Assembly (NCBI RefSeq): GCF_030348765.1
Contig: NZ_JAUCEU010000007.1
Span: 1,792,501 to 1,856,500, forward strand
From: Neobacillus sp. CF12
GTDB lineage: Bacteria; Bacillota; Bacilli; Bacillales; Cytobacillaceae
DNA length: 64,000 nt
Direction of reading: 5' to 3'
How positions within the stretch are numbered: the stretch's first letter is position 1; each line of letters begins with the position of its first letter. Made by a program: the position numbers and the translations under genes. Below are positions 37,929 to 48,400 of the stretch, piece by piece. The notes under the pieces are model-generated. The model was not told the DNA's origin. It ran no database searches and was given only the letters and a program-made list of their open reading frames with translations.

Positions 37929-39137
37929 TTAAGCCTCTATAGCTTTTAACTCAAACACTTCATTTACCACTTTGGTGATAATCTGTGCTGGTATCTTGAA
38001 GAAAACTCCTGCTGGGTCATGGTGAACTGCCGGCACTAATAGATGCAGCTTATCTTCGTTACATTCAAATTCTGCAAAACTGTCAGGTAAATTTACCGCT
38101 TTGCGGAGATCTCTTATATATTCGATCACTTCCGCTAAACATTCTTCTGGTTGTTCTGATGGATTGACAATACCTAACGCTTGCGCAAATCCTGTGATTC
38201 GTGGCAAGTAGTATCCAGGCAAAGATTCCATTACGTTTGGCAAAAGCACAGCATTCGCTAGTCCATGCGGAATATTGAATTTTGCCCCTATCGCATGTGC
38301 CATATTGTGAATGGGAACGGCATTCAGACATAAACAAAAAGCAGAAATGGCCATTGAACTTGCCATCAGCATATTCGCTCTTGCTGAAAGATCGCCTCCG
38401 TTGTGTACCGCAGTCTGTAAATGATCAACAATCATACGAATCGATTGCAAGGCATAGGCATCTGTCATCGGATTGGCCTTTGGTGAAAAATAAGCTTCCA
38501 CTGCATGTGTCAAGGCATCAAATCCTGTAAAGGCAGTGATTTTAGGAGGAAGTCCTAACGTTAAATCCGGGTCTAGTATCGCCATATCTGCATTGATAAA
38601 TGGATGAAGAAGGTTTGTTTTCATTCCAATTTTTTCATTAAGAATAACCGCTACTGGTGATACTTCAGCACCCGTTCCCGCCGTTGTTGCAATTGCTACA
38701 TGCGGAATCGGAATAAATTGCGCCTCCGGCCACCATTCCATTACATTTCCGGTAAGCAGCGAGTCACGGATATCATCCAGACCTTTATGAATCATCCACT
38801 TGATCCCTTTAACTGTATCTAAGACGCTGCCTCCGCCAAGAGCAATGAAGGAATCACCGTTGCACTCTTTAAAGAAACGGGCTCCGCGATTAATGATTTC
38901 ACCTTTTGCATCCTGTTCAATCTCTTCAAACACTCCGACTAGCTCTGGTGTCCCAGGCATGAGTTCAAACAATTCTATAATTTTCTTTGTAATTCCGGCT
39001 TGGGTTAACCCTTTATCCGTATAAAGCACTGCTCGTTTACCGCCAAGCCCCTTAATCATCTCAGGAAGCAACGTTCTAGATCCCGCCCCGCTATTGACAA
39101 CCGTTCTTACAGAAAATTGAAAAAATGATATCGACAT
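37929..39137 (-). CDS. Iron-containing alcohol dehydrogenase
   Basis: This 402-residue group III alcohol dehydrogenase has the NAD(P) motif FIALGGGSVLDTVKGI. The metal-binding block has the typical VPIHNMAHAIGAKFNIPHG with its two His; TTAGTGAEVSPVAVI and GFDALTHAVEAYFS are further family text. It would oxidise an alcohol, here plausibly the long-chain alcohol from the sulfatase, to an aldehyde. The ATG has AGGTGA upstream. It lies 45 bp after the aldehyde dehydrogenase gene on the same strand. The substrate range of this family is wide (butanediol, lactaldehyde, long-chain alcohols), so the role depends on the neighbours. Confidence 0.92.
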   Translation of the reverse strand: MSISFFQFSVRTVVNSGAGSRTLLPEMIKGLGGKRAVLYTDKGLTQAGITKKIIELFELMPGTPELVGVFEEIEQDAKGEIINRGARFFKECNGDSFIALGGGSVLDTVKGIKWMIHKGLDDIRDSLLTGNVMEWWPEAQFIPIPHVAIATTAGTGAEVSPVAVILNEKIGMKTNLLHPFINADMAILDPDLTLGLPPKITAFTGFDALTHAVEAYFSPKANPMTDAYALQSIRMIVDHLQTAVHNGGDLSARANMLMASSMAISAFCLCLNAVPIHNMAHAIGAKFNIPHGLANAVLLPNVMESLPGYYLPRITGFAQALGIVNPSEQPEECLAEVIEYIRDLRKAVNLPDSFAEFECNEDKLHLLVPAVHHDPAGVFFKIPAQIITKVVNEVFELKAIEA

Positions 39138-39182
39138 ACAGTCACCTGCTTTTTTAGATTTTTATTAATAAATGGATCTAAG

Positions 39183-40703
39183 TTATCCCAATAACATTTG
39201 ATACCATGTTCTTTGGCTTAGTTCAGGTACTAGTGAGCAGTGGACATGCTTGACTTGAGAATATTCGTCCAACGCATGACGTCCTAGTTCCCTGCCAAAC
39301 CCGCTTTGCTTGTATCCGCCAAATGGCGCATCACTTCTGAGCATGTGCCAATCATTGATCCAGATCGTACCAGCCTTTAATTCACGGGCTATTTTCATTC
39401 CTTCGTTCACATCCTTAGTCCAAACACCACCTGCTAATCCATAAATGGTATCGTTCGCTATTTGAATTGCCTCTTCAACAGTGGAGTAACGAATGACGGA
39501 GAGAACAGGACCAAATATTTCTTCTCTCGCAATCTTCATATCATTATGAACATCTGCAAAAATAGTAGGTTCAACAAAATATCCATCTTCAAATCCTTCT
39601 ACGATTCTACGCTTTCCACCGCAAACCAATCGCGCCCCTTCTTGAATACCGGATTCAATATACGAAAGAACGGTATCCAACTGCTGCTGTGATACCAGCG
39701 GACCCATACCTGTCGCGATATCTAATGGATTTCCAATTGTAATGGTGCTTGCAAGCTTCGATAATTGTTCAATGACTTGTTCATAAATGGATTCATGTAC
39801 AAGAACACGAGTCCCAGATTCACAAATTTGTCCAGAGTGCGATAAGAAACCGAATAAAATTCCTGGAATGGTAATACTCAAGTCCGCATCCGGCAACACG
39901 ATTGCTGGTGATTTCCCCCCTAACTCAAGCGTTACGCGTTTCACCGTTCCGGCTGCCATCTGCATAATACGGCTACCGACTTCTGTAGATCCGGTAAAAG
40001 CGACTTTGTCCACACTTGGATGGGTCACGAGTGCTTCTCCAATGCTCGCTCCAGGACCAGGTACAACATTGAATACACCAGCTGGTATTCCTGCTTCGGT
40101 AGCCAATTCCGCTAATTTCAATGTAGATAATGGCGTATTGGAAGCTGGTTTGACCACAATAGAGTTCCCCATTGCTAACGCCGGAGCCAATTTCCACATA
40201 GCCAAGATCATTGGAAAATTCCAAGCGGTAACTGCCGCTACAACTCCAATCGGTTCCCGCCAGACCTGGTTATTGCTTGGTCCAGGGAATGGTAAAGTAG
40301 GAAGGGATTCGACATAGGGATACTCAACTGTGAACTTTGCTGTTTGCTGTAAGAGATCAACAATGGTTAAGATGTCCATGTTTGAAATACGTCGTAGTGT
40401 TGCTCCTGAACTAATTGATTCTAAGTACCCCAATTCTTCTGCATGTTCCAGAATCTTGTTTCCAAATTGGATGAGTACGTTCGCACGTTCTTGAGGAGTT
40501 TTTTTAGACCATACCCCCGAATCAAAAGCCTGACGTGCAGATGAAACGGCCGCCTCCACATCTTCTTTACCGGCTTTTGCCACCTTTGCTGCGATTTCAC
40601 CGGTTGCAGGGTTTACTACCTCAAATGTTTCTCCGCTTATCGCTGGTTTCCATTCCCCGTTAATAAAGAGTGGAAATTCCAATGTGTGCACAGCTGCTTT
40701 CAT
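39183..40703 (-). CDS. Aldehyde dehydrogenase, NAD(P)-dependent
   Basis: This 506-residue enzyme turns an aldehyde into its acid. It has the cofactor motif FTGSTEVGSRIM, the general base Glu in LELGGKSP, the catalytic Cys in HSGQICESGTR and the C-terminal WINDWHMLRSDAPFGGYKQSG. ATG at 40703 is chosen because GGAGG lies seven bases before it; the ATG six bases upstream lies too close. It is placed between the acyl-CoA ligase and alcohol dehydrogenase genes in one direction. This fits the middle step alcohol-aldehyde-acid-CoA. The family also includes betaine aldehyde and 4-hydroxymuconic types, so substrate assignment is inference. Confidence 0.94.
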   Translation of the reverse strand: MKAAVHTLEFPLFINGEWKPAISGETFEVVNPATGEIAAKVAKAGKEDVEAAVSSARQAFDSGVWSKKTPQERANVLIQFGNKILEHAEELGYLESISSGATLRRISNMDILTIVDLLQQTAKFTVEYPYVESLPTLPFPGPSNNQVWREPIGVVAAVTAWNFPMILAMWKLAPALAMGNSIVVKPASNTPLSTLKLAELATEAGIPAGVFNVVPGPGASIGEALVTHPSVDKVAFTGSTEVGSRIMQMAAGTVKRVTLELGGKSPAIVLPDADLSITIPGILFGFLSHSGQICESGTRVLVHESIYEQVIEQLSKLASTITIGNPLDIATGMGPLVSQQQLDTVLSYIESGIQEGARLVCGGKRRIVEGFEDGYFVEPTIFADVHNDMKIAREEIFGPVLSVIRYSTVEEAIQIANDTIYGLAGGVWTKDVNEGMKIARELKAGTIWINDWHMLRSDAPFGGYKQSGFGRELGRHALDEYSQVKHVHCSLVPELSQRTWYQMLLG

Positions 40704-40763
40704 AGCCATTCCTCCTTCTTATTTCAAAAAACATTCTTATTTTAAAAAAAGTACCTTATGAAA

Positions 40764-42275
40764 CTACTTAACTTCCACTTCTTCAACACGCAAAGCTCTT
40801 CTTAAAATCTTACCTGTGCTATTTTTAGGTAATTCCTTCATAAATTCCATTTGCTTTGGCAGCTTGTACTTTGCTAGTTTGTCTTGGCAGAAGAACAGGA
40901 TGTCATCCATCGTTATACTTTCATCATTCATGACTACGAAAGCTTTCACGATTTCTCCGTATTCTTTATCACGTATTCCGATCACAGCACATTCCACAAT
41001 GGCCGGGTGTTGGTATAATACTTCCTCCACTTCTCTCGGATAGACATTGTATCCGCCAACGAGGATCATATCTTTTTTACGGTCAACGATATAAATGTAT
41101 CCGTCTTCATCCATTCGAGCTAAATCTCCCGTGTAAAACCATCCGTCTTTCAAAGCAGAAGCCGTAGCTTCTGGCATTCCCAAATAGCCCATCATCACAT
41201 TTGGACCTTTTACAATTAATTCACCGATTTCTCCACTAGGAACTTCCATTCCATTGTGATCGACAACTTTATTCACTACTTCCGGTATATCTAAACCCAC
41301 AGAGCCTGGTTTACGTTTTCCTCTTAACGGATTGAAGGCTGTCACGGGAGCCGTTTCAGAAAGACCATATCCCTCTAAAATGGAAACCTTATACTTCTCT
41401 TCGAATCTATGTAATAATTCAACTGGAATCGAAGCACCTCCTGAAAAACAAGCCCGAATCGATGAAAAATCTTCTGCTGTCGCTCCTGGAACCTGTAACA
41501 GAAAACTAAACATGGTGGGAACTCCGGCAAATAATGTTGCTTTTTCTTTTCTAATAGTGTTTATTACTTCGGTTGGGCTAAATTTCGGAACAATCACTAT
41601 GGCTGCCCCGCACGCAATCGGAATGTTAATGCAAGTTGCTATACAAAACACATGAAACATAGGAAGAACCGCAATGATACGATCTTCTTCGGTGAACTCA
41701 GCAAGCTGGGACATCGAAGCAGCATTGGAAGCCATATTTCGATGAGATAGCATGGCGCCTTTCGGTTTACCTGTTGTGCCGGAGGTATAAAGAATGACGG
41801 CCAAATCGTCTTCTTCAATGGAAGGGCTTTCAAATTTTTCTGTTGGATCCAGAATAAGACGCTCCCAAGTCCATTCGAATTGTATTGAATCAGTGTAGAT
41901 AACCATTTTCAAATGTTCTAGTTTCTCTCTCAATGGAGATAATGTCGCTTCTAAAGACGAATCGGCAATCACAGCTTTTGCTTGGCTATTCGATAAAATA
42001 TAGGATATTTCTCCTGAAGTATAGGAAGGATTTATCGGGACTACCACTGCACCTGCTCGAAGAATCCCATAGTAAGCAATGACAAACTCTGGACAATTCC
42101 CTAGCATAATCGCTACTTTATCTCCTTTTTTGATTCCTCCAGCCGCTAACCCGGCTGCAGCAGAATCTACATAACTATCAAGTTCTGCATACGTCGTACT
42201 TTCATACAGATACGTATAAGCGGTGCGATTTGGAAATCTTGCTGCACTGTACTTTAAACTCTCATTTAAATTCAT
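40764..42275 (-). CDS. AMP-forming fatty acid-CoA ligase
   Basis: This 503-residue adenylate-forming ligase has the P-loop YTSGTTGKPKGAMLSH, the motif EGYGLSETAPV, FYTGDLARMDEDGYIYIVDRK with the hinge, and the C-terminal LPKNSTGKILRR with the catalytic Lys. It is a medium/long-chain fatty acyl-CoA synthetase type without a signal peptide or membrane helix. It is the first gene of the group ligase-ALDH-ADH-sulfatase-MFS on the minus strand, and is divergent from a LysR regulator gene (136-bp gap). It would activate the fatty acid produced by the other enzymes for beta-oxidation. A strong AAAGGAGG site precedes the ATG. Confidence 0.93.
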   Translation of the reverse strand: MNLNESLKYSAARFPNRTAYTYLYESTTYAELDSYVDSAAAGLAAGGIKKGDKVAIMLGNCPEFVIAYYGILRAGAVVVPINPSYTSGEISYILSNSQAKAVIADSSLEATLSPLREKLEHLKMVIYTDSIQFEWTWERLILDPTEKFESPSIEEDDLAVILYTSGTTGKPKGAMLSHRNMASNAASMSQLAEFTEEDRIIAVLPMFHVFCIATCINIPIACGAAIVIVPKFSPTEVINTIRKEKATLFAGVPTMFSFLLQVPGATAEDFSSIRACFSGGASIPVELLHRFEEKYKVSILEGYGLSETAPVTAFNPLRGKRKPGSVGLDIPEVVNKVVDHNGMEVPSGEIGELIVKGPNVMMGYLGMPEATASALKDGWFYTGDLARMDEDGYIYIVDRKKDMILVGGYNVYPREVEEVLYQHPAIVECAVIGIRDKEYGEIVKAFVVMNDESITMDDILFFCQDKLAKYKLPKQMEFMKELPKNSTGKILRRALRVEEVEVK

Positions 42276-42411
42276 ACTTTCTTCCTCCTTTTAAATTTTT
42301 TAGAAAATTATTAATTGCTTGAATTTAGTATATATATAATTTACACTTAAATAAATCAACCATTAATGAAGTTAATATAAGCTGAGCTTCTATATTAAAA
42401 AGGAGAAACCT

Positions 42412-43332
42412 ATGCATATTGAACAATTGGAATACATTGTAAAGGTTGCAGAAACAGGGTCGATTTCAATAGCTGCAGAGAAGCTCCATGTTTCACAATC
42501 GGGGATCAGTCAATCCATTACTAGATTAGAAGAGGAGTTGGGTGTTAAATTATTTACTCGTCACCGACGACTCGGCGCCGTTCCTACTCCTGAAGGCAAA
42601 ACGTTAATTAAAAAGGCATACGAGGTATTAGTAAGACTTCAAGAATTTAAAGAGGAAGCCCAATCCTTCAACAGTGTTATTTCAGGAAATTTAAAGCTAT
42701 CATCGATCCCTGGCTTTATGTTGTTCCTGTTAGAACCTTTATCTTCCTTTAAAAACGCTTTCCCAAATGTAAATATAGAAATCTCGGAAAAAAGCACACA
42801 GCACATTATTGAACATGTCGAAAATAACCAGATTGATATTGGCCTCATCACGATTTACGAGGAATTAATAAAAAAAAGAGAAGATTTGCGATTTGAAGTC
42901 ATACTCGAAGGAAAGATGAAGGTGTATGTAGGCAAAACGTCACCTTTAGCGTTAACTAAATCGATCACCCCCCAACAATTAATGTCACAAAACGTGATTT
43001 TATATAATGGTGATTATGTGAAACGCTTTGCGAATGATTTAATGAGTCATTTTGGTCCTATGAATATTTTATTTACCTCTGATAATACCGAAGTCATAAA
43101 AAAGGCAATTTTAGAGGGATTAGGAGTCAGCTTCGGGCCAGATTTTTCTCACAAAAATGATCCTCTTGTAGTAAGCGGCGAAATCGTTCCAATCGATATC
43201 ATCAATTACGAACAGGAAAAAATAGGTGTAGGCTGGGTACGCTCGGAGAATAATCATTTTTCTATTAACACAAAGAGGTTTTTAGAACACTTTAATTTCC
43301 ATTCCCGCATGCTGGCATATTCAACAAAATGA
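42412..43332 (+). CDS. LysR-family regulator of the alkyl sulfate group (probable)
   Basis: This 306-residue LysR-type protein has an N-terminal winged helix (EQLEYIVKVAETGSISIAAE, then LHVSQSGISQSITRLEEELG) and a two-lobed effector domain from about residue 90. It is transcribed away from the acyl-CoA ligase gene, the classic place for a LysR activator of the divergent operon. The inducer would be a substrate or intermediate of that pathway. It is clearly a paralogue of the LysR protein encoded at 49847-50755: both share 'VILEGKMKVYVG', 'LYNGDY' and 'NILF.S.NTE'. A good AAGGAG site precedes the ATG, and a terminator follows at 43463. Confidence 0.9.
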   Translation: MHIEQLEYIVKVAETGSISIAAEKLHVSQSGISQSITRLEEELGVKLFTRHRRLGAVPTPEGKTLIKKAYEVLVRLQEFKEEAQSFNSVISGNLKLSSIPGFMLFLLEPLSSFKNAFPNVNIEISEKSTQHIIEHVENNQIDIGLITIYEELIKKREDLRFEVILEGKMKVYVGKTSPLALTKSITPQQLMSQNVILYNGDYVKRFANDLMSHFGPMNILFTSDNTEVIKKAILEGLGVSFGPDFSHKNDPLVVSGEIVPIDIINYEQEKIGVGWVRSENNHFSINTKRFLEHFNFHSRMLAYSTK

Positions 43333-43462
43333 TTATTAATAGAGAAAACACCCATCCAAAAATGTAACGGGTTTACTTATGAAATGCCAAACGACAAAAA
43401 ATAAATCAAATCACAAGAAATCAGATCGTTTCCGTGATAAGATTCACAGTTAAATTCACTTC

Positions 43463-43501
43463 AAAAAGACTTAGAGGAATATCTCCTCTAAGTCTTTTTA
43501 C
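43463..43501. terminator. Rho-independent terminator, bidirectional
   Basis: AAAAAGACTTAGAGGA and TCCTCTAAGTCTTTTT form a near-perfect 16-bp stem with a short loop (ATATC), with A's before and T's after. It lies between the LysR gene and the converging FAD oxidoreductase gene. Confidence 0.9.
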
Positions 43502-43559
43502 CAATTCATGCGTCATACTTGTGTAATTTAGACTGGATTGTGTTCCATTAGTTAATGTC

Positions 43560-45140
43560 TTATTGTGTTAATAGTTTCTGAGCCACTATATACCCCGATC
43601 CACCATTTACCCCATGTCCGGGCCAAGTTGCGGCTCCGAGCATATACACATTAGGAATTGCTGTCTGATGACCCGGCTGCCCTGGTAATGGTCTCAAAAG
43701 ATAACTCTGGCCTAAATCATGTGCACCACCGTACGGATCCCCCGGACCAGCATTCGGGTTATACTTAGCAATTGTGTCTGGTGTGACCACGTATTTTCCA
43801 ATAATCGCACTTGGGATGTTTGGTATATGCCTGCTGACCACGTTAAGCACGCGTTCAGTAAATCGCTCTGTCAATTCATGAGACCATGTCCCATCTCCCA
43901 CATCGATGAGATTTGCCGCATCCCCGCTTGGTCTTATAGGTACTTCCAGCACTTGAATACGCATGATGGCCTTTCCTGATGGTGCCCGCGTAGGATCAAG
44001 ATTTGTCGAACAGTCTACGGTAAAGGTCGGATTTGACGGAAGCAGATTAGCTGCGCCTTGGGCAATAGCAAGGGTAAATCCATCTAGCCCATCTGTTAGA
44101 TGTGGCTGACCGACACGATTAAACCGCTTGTCCGGCCAGTTTGGCGGCTCACTCAGAGCTAAATGAATTTGCACACATCCTCTGCCGTATCGATACTGTT
44201 TTGCTTGCGCGCGCAGTGGTGGTGATATTTCGGTATCGGCTAAAAGCGAGAGATACAGCTGATCAGGTGTGGTGGAGGCCACGACCGCGTGTTTGGCACG
44301 GTATTTTTTCCCCTTTGAGGTCCTTACGCCAACTGCTCTACCATTTTCCACTAATATCCGCTCGACCTGATTCTTTGTAAGAATTTCCCCGCCTTGGTCC
44401 ATGATTAGCTGAGCTAATGCTTGAACTAACTTCTCGCTGCCGCCCTCCGGTATTGGCATTCCGCCACCCATCAATGCCATCACGGTGAGCGGCACCCAAA
44501 TTCCACTTCCCACCTCATCCGGTGTGCGGCCAAGGTGAGTGACCCAGGAAGCAAGCATTGCCCTCGTCACAGGTGACTGAAGCGAACTAACCGTATTACG
44601 GGCCGTTGAAACGAGCGATGCAGCAAATGGTGAATAACCCACGCCGCCTTCTTGATGAAGTAAGCGCTGGATGATAGGTGCAGCTTCTGGACTGGAAAGA
44701 TCCATGTTAAATAACCCAAAAACATCGTTTACATAAGGATTTAACTGTTCAAACATGCCTGCCAGCACCGTGCCATCACCAGGAGCCAACCGTTCCACCT
44801 CAGCAATGAGCTCCTCAAAGGAAGTAGGAAGGACCGATGTTCTTCCGTCTTCGATTGAAACGCCAGTCGGCAGGTCTGTATTTAAATAGCGAAGCCCGCG
44901 TGCTTCTAAGTCCTCTCTTAACTCTGCGTAAGCTGGTCCGGTTGTAAAGAGCGGATGAGCAGCAGCATAGACATCATGTTTGAAACCTGGCAGTGTCAGC
45001 TCTTCTGTGCGAAGAAATCCTCCTGGACGGTCATTTTTTTCTAAAACTAATACACTTCTCCCGGCCCGTGTTAAATAGGCAGCCGTTATTAACGCATTAT
45101 GGCCGCTGCCAATAATAATTACATCAAATTTTCCCATCAT
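43560..45140 (-). CDS. Phytoene dehydrogenase-like FAD oxidoreductase (PYROXD2-like)
   Basis: This 526-residue flavoprotein has an N-terminal dinucleotide-binding fold (DVIIIGSGHNALITAAYLTRAG, with a His-Asn in the glycine motif), then LEKNDRPGGFLRTEELTLPG and a C-terminal GAATWPGHGVNGGSGY. This is the CrtI/amine-oxidase superfamily, in the branch that includes the eukaryotic PYROXD2 protein. No carotenoid genes adjoin it, so I would not call it a carotenoid enzyme. Its reaction is unknown. The gene reads visibly richer in G and C than its neighbours, with many GC-ended codons, which suggests gain by transfer. Two ATGs lie in tandem behind AGGAGAG; either could be the start. Confidence 0.88.
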   Translation of the reverse strand: MMGKFDVIIIGSGHNALITAAYLTRAGRSVLVLEKNDRPGGFLRTEELTLPGFKHDVYAAAHPLFTTGPAYAELREDLEARGLRYLNTDLPTGVSIEDGRTSVLPTSFEELIAEVERLAPGDGTVLAGMFEQLNPYVNDVFGLFNMDLSSPEAAPIIQRLLHQEGGVGYSPFAASLVSTARNTVSSLQSPVTRAMLASWVTHLGRTPDEVGSGIWVPLTVMALMGGGMPIPEGGSEKLVQALAQLIMDQGGEILTKNQVERILVENGRAVGVRTSKGKKYRAKHAVVASTTPDQLYLSLLADTEISPPLRAQAKQYRYGRGCVQIHLALSEPPNWPDKRFNRVGQPHLTDGLDGFTLAIAQGAANLLPSNPTFTVDCSTNLDPTRAPSGKAIMRIQVLEVPIRPSGDAANLIDVGDGTWSHELTERFTERVLNVVSRHIPNIPSAIIGKYVVTPDTIAKYNPNAGPGDPYGGAHDLGQSYLLRPLPGQPGHQTAIPNVYMLGAATWPGHGVNGGSGYIVAQKLLTQ

Positions 45141-45316
45141 ATCTCTCCTTTTACGATATCTACGTAAAAGGATATTATGGTTTTTAGATATTAAGCACTA
45201 AATCTAGGACATTTATAAAAAATATTTCAGGACGTCTCTACCATAAAGAAGGCACTCAAAATATGAAATCTTTAATTTATGTATTAAGTACTTTAAACCT
45301 AGATATATCAACATAA

Positions 45317-45355
45317 ATACACACGCTATTTCTAGTGTGAAATAGCGTGTGTATT
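45317..45355. terminator. Long hairpin, probable terminator of the subtilase gene
   Basis: AATACACACGCTATTTC and GAAATAGCGTGTGTATT form a perfect 17-bp stem around TAGTG. It lies 80 bp after the subtilase stop. The T-run is weak on both sides, so termination efficiency is unsure. The remaining gene-free stretch down to 45141 shows nothing else of note. Confidence 0.65.
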
Positions 45356-45435
45356 GGTTTGTTATTTGCTTGTTTGCACCCCAGAAGTAAACCAGCTACC
45401 AAAAATGAAGGGAGTTTTCTTTTGAGAATCAATGA

Positions 45436-48400
45436 TTAATTAAAACGTGCTTTTAAGTCTTCTAGAGTAAGTTTATCTGTTTTTTCAACTGGCTTATTGG
45501 ATGTAGGGAAGTACGGATTGATGGACATGAAGTTCTTTTCGACATAATTGAAGTCAATAATATCAACGACTCCATCCTTGTTAAGATCTTCTTTCAATCT
45601 ATCCCCTGAAATTCCAGCATTATTTGCCACAAGCTTTGCGTCATAAATATCGATTACATGATCTCCGTTGACATCTCCAGCAGCAGCCGTATCCGTATAG
45701 ACATTATAGAAAATACCTTGGACTACTCCATCGATCGTCCTGCTTAAAGTTACTTTTTTGTTGTATTGGAAATGGCCTGGAATATCGACAACTAATGTAT
45801 ATTCTTCACTCGTTGCAGGAATATCCGTTATCGTCATATACCCTCTATTTGAAATATCAGCAGGGTACTTTTTACCTTTTTTATCCACTAGATAAGCTTT
45901 TGTCCCAATCTTTGAATAGTCTAAATCATAATTATCAAAATTAACTGCTTCACCATGATAGTACCCTTCGAACCATGAGTGTTGGGAAATGAATTTAAAC
46001 CTTTCAGCAAACGTTGGTAAAGAAGACTTACTACCAGAGCTTGTTTGATATGAAGATTCTTGATAATAGAATGTACTTTCTACCATGTAATTATGGTCAT
46101 CGACTACTTTTAATGTTATATCCAATAAATCAATATCATCATTAATAGAAACTGGTAATTGTGTCTTTTTGTCTGAAATATCTACAGCAAATGCTGAAAT
46201 ATTAGACCACGTGCTTTCTGTAATTTGTGGCTTTGCGACATTAATAGTCCAATTATTTTTCTTAGCAAGATCCTCTAACTGTTTTGATGGCTTAACGTCT
46301 ACAACCTTATAATAATTAGGGACATCGATTGTAACAGAAGCGCTTGTTAAATCTTTCGCGTTTTGAACCGTAAATTTATTTACAAACTCTGATCCAAGAC
46401 TTACACCTTTTGTATTGTTTTTTAATAAGGAATATTGATCTCCTTTATCAATAAAAGTAAATTCTGGGAAAATCGGATTTCCTGCTGTAGCGTAATCATA
46501 GGTATAGATTCTTACATTTGTTGGATAGGTTGCATATTCTTCTGGTAAAACACCAAATTTAAATTCACCATTTGCATTTGGGAAAAATTCAGCTGTTGGC
46601 CAAAAAGAATCTTGATAAGCGTACGCGGTATTTGCCTCTTGAGAGATGTCATGTCCTCTACTTTTTAAATAGTCAATCGTATCATCATACAATTTTCCAT
46701 GTACCCAATATGCTGTATAATCTTGTCCGTCATAACTTTCAGTTGTTAAATCTGAACTTGAAAGTTCTTTGATTCCTGTTTTCTTATCAAATTCCAAAGT
46801 TGGAGCTGTATTATCGATCACCATGTCATTATCGATTTTATATGTTTTACCATCTACCCCTGTACCAATATAAGAAACAATGTATTTACCTTCTTTAAGT
46901 GGTTCATATTCAAGTGCTAAAGGTTTATTCGGATCACCTGTAAAATGTTTTACTTCACCTGAAAATCCGAAAAATATAAAGTAATCCGTATCAACTGACG
47001 CATTTTCTAAATTGAATGTGCCATAAAACCCAATTGGTTTTCCTTCTAGATTGCTAACCACTACATCAATCGTTTTCATATGACTATTTAACTTGAAACT
47101 GACTGGTGTAAACGGCTCGATGTATGGATGAAAGTTACTAAGGTCATTCGTAATTGCATGTTTAAAAAATTCTAGTTTTTCGAAACCAGGTTTAGAATAA
47201 CGAACATGGAAAGGAATTTGATATTCTGCAGTTTTCGACTCATTTTCTATATAAATATATCCCTGATATATACCAAATTCTGCATTAGCGGGAATTGATA
47301 TTTCTGCATTCATAGTTTTACTCTCATTACCATTCACTTCAATCGATGATGGTAATTGAAGCGTCACACCATTCTTACCAGCTTCCTTTGAGACACCATC
47401 GATTGTTAAAAATTCAACTCTAGTATGATATGCTTCTAGTTCACTACTTAAATTTTTAATAGAAATCGATGTTGCTCTATTTTGAGTCTCACTTGATTGT
47501 GCAATACTACCAAAAGGGATAGATCCTGAAATGTCATCGATTTCTATTTTTAATCCATTTTCATCTAAGGTAGTCGTCTTATTTTGTACTTCAAATAACG
47601 TTGTATTGTGGACTGCCTCATAAGCATCTACACGTCCTGCTCCAACTTCATTCACATTGTACGTACGACCTTTTAAAGGATCAGCAGTATTCATAAGCGC
47701 TGCCTTTACATCTGCAACTGTATATTCTGGATGAGATTGTAATAATAAGGCTGCAACTCCAGCAACATGTGGTGTTGCCATGGATGTTCCACTTAAACTT
47801 GCATAACCACTAGAATAATCGACACCATCTTCTGGGCTATTAATATATTCTGGAACAGTAGACAAGGTGGAAACCCCAGGTGCTACTACATCTGGCTTAA
47901 TATCAAAGTTATTACTAACTGGGCCACGTGAGCTAAAATCAGCTAATACATCACCTGTAGTCATATTTGACTGTAAGTCTGTTAATTTAAGTTTAACTGT
48001 AGGCTCTGCTTTTAATTTTTCTGAAAGTTTTACTCCGTCTGCCTGTAACATTTTAAATGTTGGGACATAACCATGATTTTCACCTAAGAAAAATGGAATT
48101 TCGCCATCTTCGTTATTGTAAAGTAAAACTGCTGATGCACCTTTTTCATGCGCACGTCGGATTTTTTCATCAAACGAGATAGTGCCACGAGAAATTAATG
48201 CCACTTTCCCATTAACGTCTTTATCAATATAATCATCTTCTGTACCAATTCCTACCTCAACAACATCAAACTCTTTATCTATTAACTGTAGATAATCTTT
48301 ACCAAGACCATGCCCCATTAAAGTATTTTGAACTGAAATTCCGGCTAAACTCGCCTTAACGGTTGGAATATCAGTCGGTACATCACTTGCACCAACAGTG

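Noticed and set aside
43560..45140. Carotenoid desaturase (crtI)
   Set aside because: No other carotenoid gene nearby, and the sequence is closer to the PYROXD2-like branch with GSGHNAL in the nucleotide site.
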